64,000 nucleotides of DNA from Frigoribacterium sp. JB110 (lineage in GTDB: Bacteria > Actinomycetota > Actinomycetes > Actinomycetales > Microbacteriaceae), in the NCBI RefSeq assembly GCF_900163665.1, contig NZ_FUIA01000003.1, positions 55,508 through 119,507 of the forward strand, written 5' to 3'. Shown in pieces: positions 53,904-61,744 of the stretch. Within the stretch, counting starts at the first letter, position 1. Every line of letters begins with the position of its first letter. The notes under the pieces were generated by a model, which was given only the letters and a program-made list of their open reading frames with translations, was not told the DNA's origin and did no database searches. The position numbers and the translations under genes were made by a program.

Positions 53904-54559
53904 GCGCGCCAGCAGCGGCCCGCCCCGCACGGCGAGGCCTCGGAGCAGGCGCAAAGCGCGGCATCCTCGCCGGCGTGATCGTGGTGCTGCTCGTCTTCGT
54001 CGTTCTCGGCACGCGAGTCGTCTCGAACGATGCGGCCGATGCGGGAGCGGATGAGGGATTCAACGCGGAGGCCTTCGGGGCCGAGCGGTTCCCCGGCATT
54101 CAAGAGGCGATCGCCGAGAAGGCGGTCGACGCGGACGAGCTCGCACAGGCGATCGCCGCGGACGCCGAAGCCGCTGTGGAGGAGTACGCCGTACCGTCCT
54201 CCGGCGGCCCCGTGTTCAGCGTGACGTTCACGGGCACCGTCGGAGAAGGCCAGTCCGGCATCTACGACGTCGCCGTCGACGGTCTTCCCGACGACCTGCT
54301 CGTTCGGGTGCAGACGGGGCCGGCGATCAACGGCACCGAGCTGCGAGACGCCACCGGCGACATCGTATTCGGCGAGTTCACCAACCAGATCGAGTTCCAG
54401 AACGCTGCGGCGGCGCTGAACGACGAGATGAAGGTGCAGGTGCTCGACAGCGTCGACGCCGCGTCGCTCGAGGGAAGCACCGTGACCGTGACCGGAGCGT
54501 TCACGCTCATCAACGAAGCGGCATGGCTCGTGACGCCGGCGCATCTCGAGGCCGGCTGA
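53900..54559 (+). CDS. DUF2291 family membrane-anchored protein
   Basis: A 219-residue protein with a single N-terminal hydrophobic helix (about 21-39, ILAGVIVVLLVFVVLG) and an extracytoplasmic domain. The conserved part is VFSVTFTGTVGEGQSGIYDV and VQTGPAINGTELRDATGDI, ending with FGEFTNQIEFQNAAAALND. DUF2291 genes often lie within ribose-type ABC operons, and many are annotated as lipoproteins. This one has no lipobox Cys and so is tethered by its helix. Its function is unknown; it may assist the importer. GTG overlaps the eltD stop by four bases and the stop overlaps the next ATG. Confidence 0.82.
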   Translation: MSAPAAARPARRGLGAGAKRGILAGVIVVLLVFVVLGTRVVSNDAADAGADEGFNAEAFGAERFPGIQEAIAEKAVDADELAQAIAADAEAAVEEYAVPSSGGPVFSVTFTGTVGEGQSGIYDVAVDGLPDDLLVRVQTGPAINGTELRDATGDIVFGEFTNQIEFQNAAAALNDEMKVQVLDSVDAASLEGSTVTVTGAFTLINEAAWLVTPAHLEAG

Positions 54560-56082
54560 TGGCCGGGGCAGCTGATGACGTCGTCCTCGAGGCGCGCGAC
54601 ATCGTCAAGACCTATGGCGGCACGCGCGCGCTGAAGGGCGTGAACTTCGAGATCCGCAGGGGAACGGTCACGACCCTCTTCGGTGAGAACGGCGCGGGGA
54701 AGTCCACCCTGATGAAGATCCTCTCGGGGGTCGAACAGCCCACGTCCGGCGAGATCGTGCTCGACGGCGAGGCGGTGGCGTTCGACTCCACAACCGAGGC
54801 CACCGCGCGCGGCATCTCGATCATCCACCAAGAGCTGAGCCTCGCTCCCAACCTCACGGTGCGCGACAACATCTTCATGGGGCGAGAGATCACCAAGGCC
54901 TTCGGCGGGGTCGACTACGCCGAGGAGAACCGTCAGACGCGCGAGCTGCTGCGCGACATGCAGCTCGACATCGATCCGGGAACCTTCGTCTCGGATCTGC
55001 GCGTCGGCCAGCAGCAGATCATCGAGATCGCCCGCGCGCTGTCGGTGAACTCGCGCATCCTGATCATGGACGAGCCGACATCCGCTCTGGCTGCTGCCGA
55101 GGTGGAGGTGCTGTTCGGCATCATCCGGGAGCTGCTGTCGCGCGGCGTCGCGATCGTGTACATCTCGCACCATCTCGAGGAGGCGCTCGAGATCACCGAT
55201 CACGCCGTCGTCCTGCGTGACGGCAACATGACCGCGCGTGCCGAACGCGCGGACATCGACCTGGCGTGGATCGTGCACCACATGGTCGGCGAGCACTTCG
55301 ACCTCGGAACTCCTCCCACCGGGTACGAGTTCGGCGACCCGGTGCTGGAGGTCTCGGGGCTGACCATCCTCGACCCCGAGAACTCGGAGCGAGTGATCGT
55401 GAACGACCTCGACCTGGAGGTTCGCGCCGGAGAGATCGTGTGCATCTACGGACTCATGGGTGCGGGGCGCACGGAGCTGCTCGAGGCAGTCGCGGGGCGC
55501 GACCCCGTCGCCACGGGCGACATCCGCCTCGACGGGCGGTCGATCCTCGGAGAATCGATCGCCGACCGGATCGCCGACGGCATCGGACTCGTGCCGGAGG
55601 ACCGCCAGCGGGACGGTCTGGTGCAGAGCTTCGACGTCGGGCGCAACCTGACGCTGGCGAGCCTCGACGCCAGCATGTCGAGGGGATCGATCTCTCGGAC
55701 GAAGGAAGCGCAGCGCTCGAAGGAGCTCATCGACGCGGTGACGGTGAAGACGCCGGGTCCCGATGTTCCGATCGGCTCGCTCTCCGGCGGCAACCAGCAG
55801 AAGGTCGTGATCGGCAAGATCGTTGCGACCGATCCCAAGGTGATGCTGCTCGACGAGCCGAGCCGGGGAATCGACGTCGGAGCGAAGGGCGAGGTGTTCC
55901 GGCTGCTCGCAGAACGGGCCAAGCGCGGGCTCGCGGTCGTGTACACGACGAGCGAGGTCGGCGAGTGCCTGAGCATCGCGCACCGCATCATCGTGCTCAG
56001 GCGCGGACAGATCTCCGCCGAGTTCGCACCCGACGTGACCAAGGACATGATCATGGCCGCCTCCGGCGAGGCCGTGGCCTGA
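54559..56082 (+). CDS. Ribose-type sugar ABC transporter ATP-binding protein (RbsA-like)
   Basis: A 507-residue duplicated ATPase. The first half has Walker A GENGAGKSTL, signature LRVGQQQIIEIARAL and Walker B ILIMDEPTSAL. The second half has a degenerate P-loop (GLMGAGRTEL), signature LSGGNQQKVVIGKI and LLDEPSRGIDVG, as usual for RbsA/XylG-type proteins. It starts with ATG one base overlapping the DUF2291 stop (TGATG). With the following permease and binding protein it forms a complete importer, probably for a tetritol, tetrulose, apiose or apionate. Confidence 0.92.
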   Translation: MAGAADDVVLEARDIVKTYGGTRALKGVNFEIRRGTVTTLFGENGAGKSTLMKILSGVEQPTSGEIVLDGEAVAFDSTTEATARGISIIHQELSLAPNLTVRDNIFMGREITKAFGGVDYAEENRQTRELLRDMQLDIDPGTFVSDLRVGQQQIIEIARALSVNSRILIMDEPTSALAAAEVEVLFGIIRELLSRGVAIVYISHHLEEALEITDHAVVLRDGNMTARAERADIDLAWIVHHMVGEHFDLGTPPTGYEFGDPVLEVSGLTILDPENSERVIVNDLDLEVRAGEIVCIYGLMGAGRTELLEAVAGRDPVATGDIRLDGRSILGESIADRIADGIGLVPEDRQRDGLVQSFDVGRNLTLASLDASMSRGSISRTKEAQRSKELIDAVTVKTPGPDVPIGSLSGGNQQKVVIGKIVATDPKVMLLDEPSRGIDVGAKGEVFRLLAERAKRGLAVVYTTSEVGECLSIAHRIIVLRRGQISAEFAPDVTKDMIMAASGEAVA

Positions 56083-56104
56083 ATCGATCGAGACGGACAG
56101 GACA

Positions 56105-57241
56105 ATGACGACCACAACGACCGCCATTCTCGAGAACCGGAAGCGGTTCTCCATCACCAAGCTCCTGCTGGAGGGGCGGGCCTTCCTCGCCCTCATCCTC
56201 ATCATCGCGGTGTTCTCGATCCTCTCGCCGAACTACCTGACGTGGAACAACATCCTGATCATGACCTCGCACGTCGCGATCTACGCGCTGCTGGGCCTGG
56301 GCATGCTTCTGGTCATCCTGAACGGCGGGATCGATCTCTCGGTCGGCTCGACGCTGGCGTTCTCCGCAGTGATCGCGGGCTTCCTGCTGAAGGGCGTGCC
56401 GCTGGAGATGTTCGGCGTCACGCTGTATCCGAGCGTTCCCGTGACCGTGCTGATCGCCTGCGGCGTCGGAGCGCTGGTCGGGTTGGTGAACGGCATCCTG
56501 GTGGCGAAGTTCAAGATCGCGCCGTTCGTCGCCACGCTCGGCATGCTCTACGCGGTGCGCGGCCTTGCGCTGCTGATGACCGGCGGCCTCACCATCAACA
56601 ACCTGTCAGGCAGTGAGGACCTGGGCAACACGGGCTTCGACTGGCTCGGCTTCAACCGCATCCTCGGCATTCCGATCGGCGTGCTGATCATGATCGTCGT
56701 GGCGATCGTGCTCGGCGCAGTTCTCGGCCGGGCGAAGTTCGGCCGCTGGCTCTACGCGGCGGGCGGCAACGAGCGAGCAGCAGAACTGTCGGGCGTGCCG
56801 ACGAAGAACGTGAAGATCTCGGTGTACGTGATCTCCGGCCTGTGCGCCGCGATCGCCGGCCTGGTTCTGGCCTCCACACTCACCAGTGCCGACCCCAACG
56901 CCGGCGAGACCTACGAGCTGACGGCAATCGCGGCCGTCGTGATCGGGGGAGCGGCGCTCACGGGCGGACGAGGCAATGTGCGAGGCACGCTGCTGGGCGC
57001 CTTCGTGATCGGCTTCCTCGCCGACGGGCTCGTGATCATCGGAGTCTCCGCGTACTGGCAGATGGTGTTCATGGGCGCGGTCATCGTCGTCGCCGTGCTT
57101 CTCAACACCTTGCAGTACGGTCGTCGCCGGCCTGCGGCGAAGCCGAAGAAGAAGACCACGTCGACGGACGGGACGACGCCCGTTGCATCGGCAGAACCGT
57201 CTGGTGCGGGGACGTCCGAATCATCGACGAAGGAACCCTGA
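56105..57241 (+). CDS. Ribose-type sugar ABC transporter permease (RbsC-like)
   Basis: A 378-residue permease of the RbsC family with about nine or ten membrane helices. NGGIDLSVGSTLAFSAVIAG is the family hallmark, and AAGGNERAAELSGVPTKNVK is the ATPase-coupling loop. The final 45 residues are Lys/Pro/Thr/Ser-rich and cytoplasmic. GACAGGACA lies before the ATG. Only one permease gene exists, as expected for homodimeric RbsC systems. Confidence 0.93.
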   Translation: MTTTTTAILENRKRFSITKLLLEGRAFLALILIIAVFSILSPNYLTWNNILIMTSHVAIYALLGLGMLLVILNGGIDLSVGSTLAFSAVIAGFLLKGVPLEMFGVTLYPSVPVTVLIACGVGALVGLVNGILVAKFKIAPFVATLGMLYAVRGLALLMTGGLTINNLSGSEDLGNTGFDWLGFNRILGIPIGVLIMIVVAIVLGAVLGRAKFGRWLYAAGGNERAAELSGVPTKNVKISVYVISGLCAAIAGLVLASTLTSADPNAGETYELTAIAAVVIGGAALTGGRGNVRGTLLGAFVIGFLADGLVIIGVSAYWQMVFMGAVIVVAVLLNTLQYGRRRPAAKPKKKTTSTDGTTPVASAEPSGAGTSESSTKEP

Positions 57242-57296
57242 ACCGCACAACCGGTACCGACGAACGCTGCCGGCACCCTGAGAAAGGACACATCAC

Positions 57297-58295
57297 ATGT
57301 TCAGAATGAAGACGCTGGGCGCACTCGCCGCCGCTGGCGCACTGGTCGTGGGCCTCACCGCCTGCTCATCCGGATCCGATTCCCCCGAGGGTGAGGGCGA
57401 TGGAGGCTCCGGTGGAGGCGACGAGGGCGGTCTGATCACCATCATCGTCAACGATCCGGCCAACCCCTACTGGAAGACCGAGGGCGACCTCGCTCAGGCG
57501 AAGGCGGAGGAACTCGGCTACGAGGCCGTCGTCGGCTCCCACGAGGGCGACACCAACACCGAGAACACGCTGATCGACACGGCCATCGCGAACCAGTCGG
57601 CCGCGATCATCCTCGATCCGGCCAACGCCGACGGCTCCATCGGCGCCGTGAAGAAGGCGGATGAGGCAGGCATCCCCGTGTTCCTCGTGAACGCTGAGAT
57701 CAACGAGTCGGGCCTGGCGAAGGCGCAGCTGGTGTCGAACAACGCCCAGGGCGCCGCCCTCGGCGCACAGGAGTACGTGAACCAGATGGAGGAGGCGGGA
57801 ACGTACGTCGAGCTGTTCGGTGCGCCGAGTGACAACAACGCGCAGACCCGTTCCAACGGCTTCAGCACCGTCATCTCGCAGTACCCCGAGCTCGAGAAGG
57901 TCGGCGAAGAGGTGGCGAACTGGGACCGCACCGAGGGCCACGACAAGGCACAGGCGCTGATGCAGTCGAACCCCGACCTCGAAGGCGTACTCGCAGGCAA
58001 CGACGAGATGGCGCTCGGCGCGATCGCGGCGCTGAAGGAAGCCGGCGAGCTCGACGGCGTCATCGTCGGAGGGTTCGACGGGGCACCGGATGCCGTTGAG
58101 GCTGTGAGGGCGGGCGAGATGGCCTACACGGTGCTGCAGCCCGTCGCGGAGTTCTCGCAGACCGCCGTCGAACTCGCTGACGAGTTCATCAGGACCGGCG
58201 AAGCGCCCGAGACGGAGAAGCAGGCGATCGACTGCATCCTGATCACCGAGGAGAACGTCGACAACATGGTCTCGCCCTTCGTCTACGAGGAGTGA
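57297..58295 (+). CDS. Sugar-binding lipoprotein of the ribose-type importer
   Basis: A 332-residue Peripla_BP_4 protein. The lipobox ends at Cys23 (GLTAC), followed by a Ser/Gly/Glu-rich linker (24-45). The binding core begins LITIIVNDPANPYWKTEGDL, with AAIILDPANADGS and VLAGNDEMALGAIAALK. AGAAAGGACA stands a few bases before the ATG. The ligand may be a four- or five-carbon polyol, sugar or sugar acid. It shares only fold-level similarity with the orphan binding protein at 13.5 kb. Confidence 0.92.
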   Translation: MFRMKTLGALAAAGALVVGLTACSSGSDSPEGEGDGGSGGGDEGGLITIIVNDPANPYWKTEGDLAQAKAEELGYEAVVGSHEGDTNTENTLIDTAIANQSAAIILDPANADGSIGAVKKADEAGIPVFLVNAEINESGLAKAQLVSNNAQGAALGAQEYVNQMEEAGTYVELFGAPSDNNAQTRSNGFSTVISQYPELEKVGEEVANWDRTEGHDKAQALMQSNPDLEGVLAGNDEMALGAIAALKEAGELDGVIVGGFDGAPDAVEAVRAGEMAYTVLQPVAEFSQTAVELADEFIRTGEAPETEKQAIDCILITEENVDNMVSPFVYEE

Positions 58296-58317
58296 CACCG
58301 ACCGCAGCAGCGGCAAC

Positions 58318-58348
58318 GCGGGGGCGGGAACCAGGTTTCCGCCCCCGC
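58318..58348 (+). promoter_or_regulatory. Intercistronic hairpin after the binding-protein gene
   Basis: GCGGGGGCGG and CCGCCCCCGC pair around an 11-base loop, 22 bases after the binding-protein stop and 19 before the kinase start. Such hairpins often stabilise upstream mRNA so that the binding protein is made in excess; partial termination is another possibility. Confidence 0.6.
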
Positions 58349-58367
58349 ATCCACTGAGAGAGGGATT

Positions 58368-60101
58368 ATGAGCTACGTCGTCAACGAGGCGGAGAACTTC
58401 GCCGACGAATCCGCGGCGGGCTTCGTCGCCGCGCATCGCGACCTGGTCAGGCGCGTGCCGGGAGGCGTCGCGCGCGCCACGTCCACGCCGCAGGGGCAGG
58501 TCGCCGTCGTGATCGGCGGCGGCTCGGGGCATTACCCGGCCTTCGCCGGCCTGGTCGGTCCGGGGCTCGCGCACGGCGCAGCCATGGGGAACGTGTTCGC
58601 CTCGCCGAGCGCTCAACAGGTGCGCTCCGTCGCGGCCGCCGTTGAGGCAGGCGGCGGCGTCCTGCTCAGCTACGGCAACTACGCCGGCGACGTGCTCAAC
58701 TTCGACGCGGCCCAGCAGCAGCTGCGCGACGCGGGCGTTCCGTGCCGCACCGTGCGGGTCACCGACGACGTGGTCAGCGCATCGGTGTCGGAGCGCGAGA
58801 AGCGCCGCGGCATCGCCGGCGACCTCGCGGTGTTCCGCGCGGCCGGCTGGGCGGCCGAACGCGGGATGGAGCTCGACGAGGTGGTGGAGTTCGCCGACCG
58901 TGCGAACGAACGCACGCGGTCGTTCGGGGTCGCGTTCTCCGGCTGCACGCTGCCGGGAGCCGATAGTCCTCTGTTCACCGTGCCCGAGGGGAAGATGGCC
59001 GTCGGTATGGGCATCCACGGCGAGCCGGGCATCGAGGTGCGGGATCTTCCGACGGCCGACGAACTGGCGGACCTGCTCGTGGCCAAGCTCCTCGACGAGC
59101 GGCCGGACGACGTGCCATCGGCATCCGGCGCACGGGTCGCCATCATCCTGAACGGCCTCGGCTCGGTGAAGCACGAGGAGCTGTTCGTCGTCTTCGGCGC
59201 CGTCGCCCGTCTCCTGGAAGAGCGCGGCATCACGATCGTGCAGCCAGAGGTCGGGGAGTACGCGACGAGCTTCGAGATGGCCGGCATGTCGCTGACGCTG
59301 CTCTGGCTGGACGACGAGCTGGAGCAGGCGTGGGCGTCGCCAGCGCTCACTCCCGCCTACCGCAAGGGAACCCTCGACCTCGGCGACGCCGTGCTCGCCG
59401 ACGCCGCATCGGACGAGGCGGTCGCCGCGATCGCCGTCGGGTCTGCCGAATCGATCGCGGCCGCGGCGTGTGTGCGCGGCGTGCTCGGTGCCATGCGGGA
59501 TCTCATCGATCGGGAAGCGGATGCGCTGGGACGTCTCGATGCGATCGCCGGCGACGGAGACCACGGCATCGGCATGAAGCGCGGCGTGCATGCCGCGTGC
59601 GACGAGGCGGAGCGCGCGGACGGCGCCGGGGCCGGAGCCGGCACGGTGCTCACTCTCGCGGGCGACGCGTGGGCGGACCGCGCAGGAGGCACGTCAGGGG
59701 CGCTGTGGGGTGCCGGACTGCGGTCGGCTGGTGAGGTGCTCGGCGACACGAACGCACCGGATGCCGCAACCGTCGCGGCCGCGGTGACTGCCGCATGTGA
59801 GACGGTCCAGCGCCAGGGGAAGGCAGAGCTGGGCGACAAGACGATGGTGGACGCGCTGGTGCCGTTCGCTCAGAAACTCGCGAGTCGGGTCGGAGCAGGG
59901 GCCGCGCTGCAGTCGGCATGGCGTGAGGCCGCGGAAGCGGCCCAGGCGGCGGCGCGCGCGACGGCTGAGCTGCTGCCTCGGATGGGGCGCGCGAGGCCGC
60001 ACGCGGAGGCGAGTGTGGGCACTCCCGACCCCGGTGCCGTGTCGTTCGCCCAGGCGATGGTCGCCGCGACCGACGTCATCGGCGGCGCGGCTCTGGACTG
60101 A
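58368..60101 (+). CDS. lerK: Dak-type ketose kinase, probable L-erythrulose 1-kinase
   Basis: A 577-residue DhaK-DhaL fusion. The substrate-binding His217 (GMGIHGEPG), pocket [15 protein letters not shown] (50-64) and nucleotide site AGDGDHGIGMKRG (394-406) are intact, along with GGTSG and GDKTMVDAL. The sister at 11.8 kb is clearly homologous but diverged. LerK enzymes phosphorylate L-erythrulose to L-erythrulose 1-phosphate, the substrate of the LerI-like protein here, so this copy suits the L-branch. D-erythrulose and dihydroxyacetone remain possible. GAGAGAGGG lies six bases before the ATG. Confidence 0.75.
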   Translation: MSYVVNEAENFADESAAGFVAAHRDLVRRVPGGVARATSTPQGQVAVVIGGGSGHYPAFAGLVGPGLAHGAAMGNVFASPSAQQVRSVAAAVEAGGGVLLSYGNYAGDVLNFDAAQQQLRDAGVPCRTVRVTDDVVSASVSEREKRRGIAGDLAVFRAAGWAAERGMELDEVVEFADRANERTRSFGVAFSGCTLPGADSPLFTVPEGKMAVGMGIHGEPGIEVRDLPTADELADLLVAKLLDERPDDVPSASGARVAIILNGLGSVKHEELFVVFGAVARLLEERGITIVQPEVGEYATSFEMAGMSLTLLWLDDELEQAWASPALTPAYRKGTLDLGDAVLADAASDEAVAAIAVGSAESIAAAACVRGVLGAMRDLIDREADALGRLDAIAGDGDHGIGMKRGVHAACDEAERADGAGAGAGTVLTLAGDAWADRAGGTSGALWGAGLRSAGEVLGDTNAPDAATVAAAVTAACETVQRQGKAELGDKTMVDALVPFAQKLASRVGAGAALQSAWREAAEAAQAAARATAELLPRMGRARPHAEASVGTPDPGAVSFAQAMVAATDVIGGAALD

Positions 60102-60203
60102 CGCTCATCGGCACGCCGTGCGCGGACAGGTCAGCCGTTCGGTGGTGCCGCGAGCCGGCGGGCAGAATATAGGCAGCACGTGTGTCGCGAGGGAGAGAGC
60201 AGC

Positions 60204-61037
60204 ATGGCGGATCAGATCGAGCACGACGAGGCGGGTGCAGAGGCGGAGTCCAGGCAGAGCCGCCAGGAGGCACGGCAGAACGCCATCACGGACGCCGTCA
60301 TGGCCGCAGGAACGATCCGCATCGCAGACCTCGCCGAACGGTTCGAGATCAGCACCATGACGGTGCATCGCGACCTCGATGAGTTGGAATCGCGGGGGCT
60401 GCTGCGCAAGCACCGCGGCGAGGCATCCGCGCTGTCGACGGTGCTCGTCGAGTCGAGCGACGTGTACCGCGCGAGCCGGGAGCGCTCCGAGAAGGAGAGC
60501 CTGGCGCTGGCCGCTCTCGAGCTCATCGAACCCGGATCGGCGATCATGCTCGACGACTCGACGACGGCGCTGCAGCTCGTGCCGCATCTTCAGGCGAAGC
60601 GGCCGCTCACGGTGATCACGAACACTCTGACGGTGATGAACGAGCTGCGGTCGATGACCGGAGTCACCCTGCTCGGGCTCGGCGGGCAGTACTACAACTG
60701 GTGCAGCTCATACATGGGGCGCATCACGACGGCGGCGATCTCCGAGCTGCGCGCCGACATGCTCGTGATGTCGACATCAGCGATCACCGACGGCGTCGCC
60801 TTCCACCAGACGATGGAGACGGTCGACGTGAAACGGGCGATGTTCGATTCCGCGAGCCGGCGCATCCTGCTGGCCGATCACACGAAGTTCGACAAGCGCG
60901 CGCTGCACGCCATGCAGCCACTGGCGGACTTCGATGAGGTCATCGTGGACGCCGCCACCGCGCCGCACCACGTCGACGCGCTCCGCAGCGCAGGTGTGAA
61001 CGTCTCGATCGTCCCGCGCACCCGCACTCACCACTAG
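60204..61037 (+). CDS. DeoR-family transcriptional regulator
   Basis: A 277-residue regulator. The N-terminal helix-turn-helix is RIADLAERFEISTMTVHRDL followed by DELESRGLLRKHRGEA, the DeoR signature. The C-terminal DeoRC domain has GSAIMLDDSTTALQLVPHL and the phosphate-binding pocket TNTLTVMNEL and LLGLGGQYYNW. An acidic tail of about 30 residues precedes the DNA-binding domain. GAGGGAGAG lies before the ATG at 60204. It follows the kinase by 102 bp and probably senses a tetrulose phosphate. Possible targets are the ACGTT-N6-AACGT site at 52.7 kb and its own operon. Confidence 0.88.
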   Translation: MADQIEHDEAGAEAESRQSRQEARQNAITDAVMAAGTIRIADLAERFEISTMTVHRDLDELESRGLLRKHRGEASALSTVLVESSDVYRASRERSEKESLALAALELIEPGSAIMLDDSTTALQLVPHLQAKRPLTVITNTLTVMNELRSMTGVTLLGLGGQYYNWCSSYMGRITTAAISELRADMLVMSTSAITDGVAFHQTMETVDVKRAMFDSASRRILLADHTKFDKRALHAMQPLADFDEVIVDAATAPHHVDALRSAGVNVSIVPRTRTHH

Positions 61038-61043
61038 CGCCAA

Positions 61044-61121
61044 GCTGCCGAGATGCGCACATATCGTCGAGATGCGCACCTTTCGACGTGATCTCGTCGA
61101 AAAGGTGCGCATCTCGCGAGC
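61044..61121. repeat. 78-bp palindromic repeat, copy 3
   Basis: GCTGCCGAGATGCGCAC on the left and GTGCGCATCTCGCGAGC on the right with two arm mismatches, and inner GAGATGCGCA and TTTCGACGTG. It stands seven bases after the DeoR stop, between convergent genes, and marks the border to the island on the right. Confidence 0.85.
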
Positions 61122-61268
61122 GTGCGGCAGCGGCATCCGGACCCTCGTGGATACTGGTAGTGACGATTGTTCAAGAGTGCACAATTCGGGAACTATCCGA
61201 CCCCAGTCCAGATGACGACGACGACGATAACCGGGCGCAGAGGATCGCAGTGGCCAGTGCCTGCTCGA

Positions 61269-61601
61269 TCATCTGCTGCGCATCTGCTCGGCGGGTGGGG
61301 TTCGCCAGGTGAGTGCTGCTCCAATGATCGTGACGACGACAGCGACGTCGTAGCTTGCCAGGGTGTAGGTCCACACCGCGGTCTCGCCAGCAAACTGTGT
61401 ATCGCTGAGGATGTGGCTCATGATGAGCGCCGGTCCGAGCACCAACAGCACTCGTCCCAGGCGCACGAGCCGGCGGTGCGTCCGTTCGTTATGTGGAACC
61501 GTCGATGTCGTTACAGACGGGGACAGCGAGATGTCAGCAAGAGGCCGGAGGTGCCGCAATGAATCCGTGGGTCTCCCGTCTGGGTGTAGGTGGGGGGTCA
61601 T
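61269..61601 (-). CDS. Small membrane protein of unknown function
   Basis: A 110-residue protein with two predicted membrane helices (LVRLGRVLLVLGPALIMSHIL about 46-66 and YDVAVVVTIIGAALTW about 84-99) and a polar N-terminal 40 residues. No family is recognised. Its ATG overlaps the stop of a 38-residue membrane peptide by four bases, so both are likely real and co-translated. A later GTG might be the true start. Confidence 0.55.
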   Translation of the reverse strand: MTPHLHPDGRPTDSLRHLRPLADISLSPSVTTSTVPHNERTHRRLVRLGRVLLVLGPALIMSHILSDTQFAGETAVWTYTLASYDVAVVVTIIGAALTWRTPPAEQMRSR

Positions 61602-61714
61602 TGGAACATCGCCCCGATAGCGAGGTAGCTCGCGATCGCCACGACTATGAGGGCGATGGTCGCGGCGGTGATGAAGATCACCGGGGTGCTAAGAGGATTC
61701 TTTCGCTGTTTCAT
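61598..61714 (-). CDS. 38-residue single-helix membrane peptide
   Basis: ATG 61714 starts MKQRKNPLSTPVIFITAATI and continues ALIVVAIASYLAIGAMFQ: a basic N-terminus and one long hydrophobic helix. GAGG lies five bases before the ATG. The stop overlaps the next start by four bases and the upstream propeller gene ends 30 bases away, so it belongs to the same transcript. It resembles small membrane subunits or regulatory peptides; its function is unknown. Confidence 0.6.
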   Translation of the reverse strand: MKQRKNPLSTPVIFITAATIALIVVAIASYLAIGAMFQ

Positions 61715-61744
61715 GATGCCTCGATCCGAAGAGTAAAGCGTTGC

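Noticed and set aside
57366..59591. Long minus-strand frame of about 740 codons over the binding-protein and kinase genes
   Set aside because: It is opposite two well-supported genes and its translation is rich in His/Arg/Val with no domain.
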